64,000 bases of DNA from Chryseobacterium oleae (GTDB lineage: Bacteria > Bacteroidota > Bacteroidia > Flavobacteriales > Weeksellaceae), in contig NZ_FOVD01000001.1 in NCBI RefSeq assembly GCF_900115055.1, positions 1,364,001 to 1,428,000 on the forward strand, in the 5' to 3' direction. Both the position numbers and the translations under genes were made by a program. Below are positions 59,610 to 64,000 of the stretch, in pieces. The notes below the pieces were generated by a model. That model had not been told where the DNA came from, did no database searches, and saw only the letters and a list, made by a program, of their open reading frames with translations. Each line of letters starts with the position of its first letter. Positions within the stretch are counted from its first letter, which is position 1.

Positions 59610-60920
59610 TTATTTCTGTCTGAAATACACTTCAATAGGAACTCCGGTAAACCCGAATTGCTTTCTCAGTTGGTTTTCAGTAAATCTTTTGTAAGGTTCT
59701 TTTACATACTGCGGAAGGTTGCAGAAAAATACAAACTGTGGTGACGGCGTTGGAAGCTGTACACAATATTTAATTTTAATATACTTTCCTTTGTTAGCCG
59801 GTGGCGGAGTCTGCTCAAAAATAGGAAGCATCACTTCGTTTAATTTTGAAGTTTTGATCTTTTTCTTACGGTCTTCGTATACAACCATTGCCATTTCCAC
59901 GGCTTTCAAGATTCTCTGCTTCGTTAATGCTGAAACAAAAAGAATTGGAATATCACTGAACTGACCGATCTTCTCTTTAATTGAATTTTCAAAATCCCTA
60001 ACGGTATTGGTTTTCTTATCTTCAATAAGATCCCACTTATTCACAACGATCACAATTCCTTTTCTGTTCTTTTGTGCCAAACCGAAAATATTCATATCCT
60101 GAGACTCCCAGCCAAGCGTTGCATCCACCATAATGATCACAACATCTGAAAATTCAATAGAACGAATAGATCTCATTACCGAATAAAATTCCAAATCCTC
60201 ATTTACTTTAGATTTCCTTCTCATTCCGGCAGTATCAACTAAAACAAATTCGTGTCCGAATTTATTATAAAGCGTCTGAATACTGTCTCTTGTAGTACCT
60301 GCAACATCAGTTACGATATTTCTTTCTACATCAAGCAAAGCATTCGTTAAAGTGGATTTACCAACATTGGGACGACCTGCGATCGTAATTTTCGGCAAGC
60401 CCTCGAAAGGATCTTTATAATCTGTTGTAGGGAAATCTTTAACGATATCATCCAAGACTTCTCCTGTTCCAGAACCTGTAGCTGAAGACAAAGTGTAATA
60501 TTTCTCAATTCCTAACTGATAGAATTCAGTAGCGTTTATTTCCTCTTTGGCAGAATCTACTTTATTGATAACGATATAAACGGGTTTATTGGCTCTTCTC
60601 AGAAGTTCGTAAATTTCGTAATCGGTATCAGTAAGGCCTTCTTCTACATTCATCATAAAAATGATAGACGTAGCCTCATCTATTGCCAGCTGAACCTGTT
60701 TACGGATCTCTTCTTCAAAAATATCATCCGTTCCTACATCATATCCGCCTGTATCTATAACTGTAAAATCTACTCCGTTCCAGTCAGATTTCCCGTAATG
60801 ACGGTCTCTGGTAACACCAGCCGTAGAATCTACGATGGCTTCTCTTCTTTCTAGTAAACGGTTAAAAAGTGTGGATTTTCCTACGTTGGGACGCCCAACG
60901 ATTGCGACAATATTTGACAT
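59610..60920 (-). CDS. der: Ribosome biogenesis GTPase Der
   Basis: Der is an essential double-GTPase that helps assemble the 50S ribosome. The 436-residue product has two G domains, each with GRPNVGKST (Walker A) and NKVD or NKWD G4 motifs, followed by a KH-like C-terminal domain ending VYFRQK. A TATCTTTG box is found 62 bases upstream, leaving a longer leader with a small GGAG/CTCC-type hairpin. Confidence 0.97.
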   Translation of the reverse strand: MSNIVAIVGRPNVGKSTLFNRLLERREAIVDSTAGVTRDRHYGKSDWNGVDFTVIDTGGYDVGTDDIFEEEIRKQVQLAIDEATSIIFMMNVEEGLTDTDYEIYELLRRANKPVYIVINKVDSAKEEINATEFYQLGIEKYYTLSSATGSGTGEVLDDIVKDFPTTDYKDPFEGLPKITIAGRPNVGKSTLTNALLDVERNIVTDVAGTTRDSIQTLYNKFGHEFVLVDTAGMRRKSKVNEDLEFYSVMRSIRSIEFSDVVIIMVDATLGWESQDMNIFGLAQKNRKGIVIVVNKWDLIEDKKTNTVRDFENSIKEKIGQFSDIPILFVSALTKQRILKAVEMAMVVYEDRKKKIKTSKLNEVMLPIFEQTPPPANKGKYIKIKYCVQLPTPSPQFVFFCNLPQYVKEPYKRFTENQLRKQFGFTGVPIEVYFRQK

Positions 60921-60982
60921 AAAAATGTTTAATAAATGAAATTATTAATGGGTATCTCCAACTTTTGGAGCCCAATTTTTTG

Positions 60983-60990
60983 CAAAGATA
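60983..60990 (-). promoter_or_regulatory. -7 box TATCTTTG of der
   Basis: TATCTTTG on the minus strand, 62 bases before the der ATG, predicts a leader of about 57 bases. Confidence 0.45.
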
Positions 60991-61177
60991 AGATTTTATT
61001 ATTTAGCCGTTGAAAATTGGTCTCTATAAATTGTTTACAAAACAAAATTATTCATCTGTCTATTTTATTAAAAATCATACAATTACAGACAGACACAGTG
61101 TTTTCAGTTGTTAATCCGTCAAAAAATATTTTTTTCAATCAAATATTTTTTATAATTTCGCGCCACCAAAATAAAGC

Positions 61178-61248
61178 AGACCCATGGTGTAACGGTAGCA
61201 CTCTGGTTTTTGGTACCATCAGTTGGGGTTCGAATCCCTGTGGGTCTA
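61178..61248 (+). tRNA. tRNA-Gln (anticodon TTG)
   Basis: The acceptor stem AGACCCA (61178-61184) pairs with TGGGTCT (61241-61247), followed by discriminator A. The T arm contains GGTTCGAATCC, and the anticodon loop TTTTGGT gives anticodon TTG for Gln codon CAA. The CCA end is not encoded. The 71-base length is normal. Confidence 0.95.
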
Positions 61249-61254
61249 CTTAGT

Positions 61255-61287
61255 AAAGCAATCTTCTGATATACAGTCGATTGCTTT
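61255..61287 (+). terminator. Terminator after tRNA-Gln
   Basis: AAAGCAATC and GATTGCTTT pair with a 15-base loop, followed by a T run, starting 7 bases after the tRNA 3' end. Confidence 0.85.
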
Positions 61288-61464
61288 TTTTATTTATTCT
61301 TTTCTGACATTTCTCTAATTAAAGCCGTCATTCTTACGAAGTACATACGGCAGAGTCTAATAAGTCCCAATAGTACAAAAGCAATTCATCACCGATTATT
61401 TTTCATTTACATTAAAAAACATACTAAAAGTGTATATATTTCTTATTGAACGAAAATAAATTGT

Positions 61465-61472
61465 TATTTTTG
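61465..61472 (+). promoter_or_regulatory. -7 box TATTTTTG of the Cys-rich gene
   Basis: TATTTTTG with a TTG at 61446-61448, 16 bases upstream. The ATG at 61480 is only 7 bases downstream, so the mRNA would be nearly leaderless. Confidence 0.5.
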
Positions 61473-61479
61473 CATTGAA

Positions 61480-61836
61480 ATGTTTCAACACAGGTATATA
61501 TTCATTTTTATTCTGCTGGGATTTTTATTAATGCCCAAACAGACTTATGCCTGTGATCTAAAGTTTTCTCCTGCGAAATCCTCCAGCTGTGAAACCAAAA
61601 CCGTAAAAGCGGGTAAGAAACATCATTGTGAGTTTTGTGGTTCAAAAACATGTAATGGGAAATGTAACAGTCCTTTATGTAAATGTCCCGTTTCAAATCT
61701 CAATCCTACGCTATTCAACAAGTATGATTTTAATTTTTTAAAACTAAAAAACTTTAATTTCATCTCTTTTTCACCGTACGAAACCGCAATTTCGAAGGGG
61801 TTTCTGTCCATATGGCTAATTCCTAAAATAGGCTAA
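61480..61836 (+). CDS. Small Cys-rich exported protein of the copper cluster
   Basis: The 118-residue product has a signal-like hydrophobic N-terminus (YIFIFILLGFLLMPKQTYA) and a cysteine-rich middle (CDLKFSP, CETK, HHCEFCGSKTCNGKCNSPLCKCP, about 25-69) followed by a hydrophobic end GFLSIWLIPKIG. The residues suggest metal binding, most likely copper, because the next genes carry HMA and DUF3347 domains. It lies 126 bases upstream of the first DUF3347 gene. No named family is recognised. Confidence 0.65.
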   Translation: MFQHRYIFIFILLGFLLMPKQTYACDLKFSPAKSSSCETKTVKAGKKHHCEFCGSKTCNGKCNSPLCKCPVSNLNPTLFNKYDFNFLKLKNFNFISFSPYETAISKGFLSIWLIPKIG

Positions 61837-61962
61837 TTTCAAATCATTACAGCCTAAACTATGCGTTTTTTTTTCTAAAACGCACTTAGTTTTCAACATT
61901 TTCAGTTTATAAACAAAGCAACAGACCGTACCGTTCTTTTGCTTTTAAAAACAATTCATCCA

Positions 61963-62850
61963 ATGAAATTAATATCAAAAATATTGGTTGCATTTACTGT
62001 GTTGATCACATGGACAATGAATGCCCAATTTAAAAATACAAAGACAGAAACCATAAAGATTTATGGAAGCTGTGATATCTGTAAAGGTATGATAGAAAAA
62101 TCCGGTAACCTTAAGAAAACAGCTGCAGTAAGCTGGAATAAAGATACCCAAATGGCTACCTTAACTTATGACTCGCAAATGACCAACCAGGACGAGATCT
62201 TAAAACGAATTGCACTGGCAGGCTTCGACAGTGAAAAATTCCTGGCTCCTGATGACATTTACACCGCATTGCCGGAATGTTGTCATTATACCAGAGAATT
62301 GAAACCGGTAGCTAAAAACAAAGATGCGGGAATGAATATGGCCACCGACCACAACGGTCATGATCACAGTAAAATGGTTCAGGCAGAAACACCTCCAGTT
62401 CAGAATCAGAATACCTCTCAATTGAAGCCTGTTTTCGATACCTATTTTGCTATAAAAAATGCTTTAGTGAAAACAGACGCAGGAGCTGCATCTGCAACAG
62501 CCACGAAGTTACTAACCGTAATCAAAGCTATTGAAATGACGAAACTTTCTACTGAAGAACATATGGTTTGGATGAAAGTAATGAAGGATCTGACGGCTAA
62601 CACTGAAAAAATAGCCTCAGCCAAAGACATTTCCAAGCAGAGAGAAACATTTGCCCTACTGTCTAAAAACATCTATGATCTGGCTAAAGTATCTCCATAC
62701 AATACTCCTATCTATTATCAGCACTGCCCGATGTTCAATAATGGAAAAGGAGCCAATTGGCTAAGTCTGGAAAACGAGATCAAGAATCCGTTTTTCGGTT
62801 CAAAAATGATCACCTGCGGGAGTACGGTAGAAACCATTGACAACAAATAA
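61963..62850 (+). CDS. HMA-DUF3347 copper-binding exported protein
   Basis: The 295-residue product starts at 61963 (MKLISKILVAFTVLIT), a signal peptide. An HMA domain has the CDIC metal site (KIYGSCDICKGMI, about 30-42), followed by a His-rich linker (HNGHDHSK) and a C-terminal DUF3347 domain with HCPMFNNGKGANWLS and GSKMITCGS. DUF3347 occurs in periplasmic copper-efflux partners. The downstream paralogue repeats the DUF3347 part. It is the first of a three-gene run. Confidence 0.87.
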   Translation: MKLISKILVAFTVLITWTMNAQFKNTKTETIKIYGSCDICKGMIEKSGNLKKTAAVSWNKDTQMATLTYDSQMTNQDEILKRIALAGFDSEKFLAPDDIYTALPECCHYTRELKPVAKNKDAGMNMATDHNGHDHSKMVQAETPPVQNQNTSQLKPVFDTYFAIKNALVKTDAGAASATATKLLTVIKAIEMTKLSTEEHMVWMKVMKDLTANTEKIASAKDISKQRETFALLSKNIYDLAKVSPYNTPIYYQHCPMFNNGKGANWLSLENEIKNPFFGSKMITCGSTVETIDNK

Positions 62851-62913
62851 ATTAAAAACTCATGACATACCGTCATGACATTCAAAACTTTAACAACTAT
62901 AAATATTCACACA

Positions 62914-63567
62914 ATGAAAAATATATTTTCATCATTTACTATAATAGCACTAACAGGACTTACCTTATTTTCATGTAAAGAAGCTTCCAATAAAAATACA
63001 GATCAGCATACTGAACATACTGCTGCTGCTTCAGAAACACAGGCGCCACAGCCATCAGAGCAATCCTCTGCTAACTTACCTGCGGAACCTATCAATGAAA
63101 AAGAGACAAAAACTCCGGTGAAAGAAGAGATAAAAAGTTTTTCCATCTCTCCGATCATCAAGGATTATCTTGAGCTGAAAAATGCACTTACAACAGATAA
63201 CGATAAAGCTGCTGCCAGTGCCGGGAAAAAGTTATTGGCTACCATAAAAAATACAGATATGAAATCTATTCCTGCCAATAAACACAAGGAATATATGGAT
63301 ATCGCAGATGATGCCAAAGAAAATGCAGAACACATTGGCGACAACGTTGGAAAAATTGATCACCAGAGAGAGCACATGGCCCCACTAAGCCAGGATATGG
63401 CTGATCTTATTGCGTTGTTCGGGACAACTCAAAAACTTTACCGTGATTACTGCCCAATGTTTAATGACGGAAAAGGTGCTGTCTGGATCAGTGAATCAAA
63501 ATCGATTAAAAATCCTTATTACGGCAGCAAAATGTTGACTTGTGGTTCCGTAAAAAAGGAATATTAA
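62914..63567 (+). CDS. DUF3347 lipoprotein
   Basis: The 217-residue product starts at 62914 (MKNIFSSFTIIALTG) with a lipobox TLFSC. A Thr/Glu/Pro-rich linker precedes a DUF3347 domain with DYLELKNALTTDNDKAAASAGKK, DYCPMFNDGKGAVWIS and GSKMLTCGS. It repeats the C-terminal domain of the previous protein, so the two are paralogues, one periplasmic and one membrane-anchored. It precedes the haem-binding gene with a 1-base gap. Confidence 0.87.
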   Translation: MKNIFSSFTIIALTGLTLFSCKEASNKNTDQHTEHTAAASETQAPQPSEQSSANLPAEPINEKETKTPVKEEIKSFSISPIIKDYLELKNALTTDNDKAAASAGKKLLATIKNTDMKSIPANKHKEYMDIADDAKENAEHIGDNVGKIDHQREHMAPLSQDMADLIALFGTTQKLYRDYCPMFNDGKGAVWISESKSIKNPYYGSKMLTCGSVKKEY

Positions 63568-63568
63568 G

Positions 63569-64000
63569 ATGAAAAAAGCACTGAAAATTACAGGAGCTGT
63601 TCTGCTTCTCGTCTTTCTTGCTGCACAGCTTTATCAGCCTGCCCCAAATGTAGATAAGGGGCAGCCTGCTACAACCGATTTTATGCAGACTTATGCTGAT
63701 ATGCCTGCTGAAATGAAGACGATCATACGGGCATCCTGCTACGATTGTCACAGCAATAATACCAATTATGAATGGTATGATTATATCCAGCCGACCAGAA
63801 GTTTGTTAGTGGAAAAGCACATTAAAGATGCACAGGAAGACCTCAACTTTAGTGAATGGGATTCTTATTCTCAGCGGAAACAAAAAAGATTAATAACCTC
63901 AATAAAAAAACAGATTGAAACTAAAAAAATGCCTATGTCTTCCTACACGCTCATGCACCACAATGCAAAACTGAATGATGCACAGATAAAACTTTTAACC
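63569..64000 (+). CDS. Haem-binding domain protein (cut by window edge)
   Basis: The 144 visible residues begin MKKALKITGAVLLLVFLAAQ, an N-terminal membrane segment or signal, and include a CYDCH (CXXCH) site for covalent haem at about residue 58, followed by NNTNYEWYDYIQP. A long charged region follows. In Bacteroidota this haem-binding domain occurs next to copper and respiratory genes. It lies one base after the DUF3347 lipoprotein gene and continues past the window. Confidence 0.88.
   Translation, partial: MKKALKITGAVLLLVFLAAQLYQPAPNVDKGQPATTDFMQTYADMPAEMKTIIRASCYDCHSNNTNYEWYDYIQPTRSLLVEKHIKDAQEDLNFSEWDSYSQRKQKRLITSIKKQIETKKMPMSSYTLMHHNAKLNDAQIKLLT

Noticed and set aside
61017..61253. 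Frame running into the tRNA-Gln gene
   Set aside because: It crosses the tRNA and is explained by it.
61178..61290. Integrated element at the tRNA-Gln 3' end
   Set aside because: No integrase and no duplicated tRNA 3' end can be seen in the window.

Overview
The window looks like a chromosomal segment of a Chryseobacterium-like member of the Flavobacteriia (Bacteroidota). The reasons are a low G+C content, gene starts without Shine-Dalgarno signals, promoter boxes of the Bacteroidota type (TAnnTTTG, here with a TTG box 19 bases upstream in the best case), a TonB receptor with a carboxypeptidase-regulatory-like N-terminus, and families largely confined to this phylum (the DUF6341-DUF6427-DUF3109 trio, OstA-like protein, DUF3347 copper proteins). 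Genus-level placement is inference from protein style, not from a marker search.

Layout. 1-2.9 kb: two TerD stress proteins (the first cut by the window edge), a flippase-like membrane protein and panD. 3.3-8.7 kb: HU, pdxH, yqgE, a cell-wall amidase, a degenerate class IV aminotransferase, a START-like protein and a class III aminotransferase. 8.8-11.3 kb: an operon of three secreted proteins of unknown role. 11.6-18.7 kb: fur-ostA-like, KUP potassium transporter, pdhB, an ECF sigma factor with a membrane partner, DUF2147. 18.9-25.9 kb: LTA-synthase-like sulfatase divergent from pssA, an exonuclease, FAH family, Usp and the DUF6341/6427/3109 trio. 26-31.4 kb: M16 peptidase, a LolA-like protein, trigger factor. 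31.6-35.4 kb: a probable metal-uptake module (His/Cys-rich small protein, TonB receptor, lipoprotein). 35.7-42.1 kb: ABC-F protein, then an operon with a Tle1/DUF2235 hydrolase, a response regulator, a histidine kinase and a seven-helix membrane protein. 42.4-47.7 kb: M15-like peptidase, aquaporin, a LuxE-like acyl-protein synthetase operon, lpxH and queD. 47.9-51.8 kb: an accessory patch with an orphan Rhs C-terminal toxin tip, two immunity-type genes, a decayed immunity paralogue and a lipoprotein. 52.2-56.8 kb: the glyoxylate bypass (aceB, aceA) with a divergent RamB/ScfR-type regulator and a palindromic operator candidate between them. 56.9-60.9 kb: comF, an alpha/beta hydrolase, upp, a four-helix-bundle gene and der. 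61.2-64 kb: tRNA-Gln and a copper-handling operon that runs off the window.

Two patterns cut across the genes. First, at least seven genes have a perfect TAnnTTTG box ending only 3-4 bases before their ATG, which predicts leaderless or nearly leaderless mRNAs. Second, many intergenic gaps are built from a small vocabulary of recurring words (CCTCCAACTCTCAAAC, TTCGAACCAGCAACTG, TTCTAACTTCTAATCTC, CAGACTTCAGA), sometimes in the same modular order at distant loci. The best candidates for something undescribed are this modular repeat family, the orphan Rhs tip with its immunity remnants, the LuxE-like operon without luxC/luxD, and the aminotransferase-fold protein that appears to have lost its PLP lysine.
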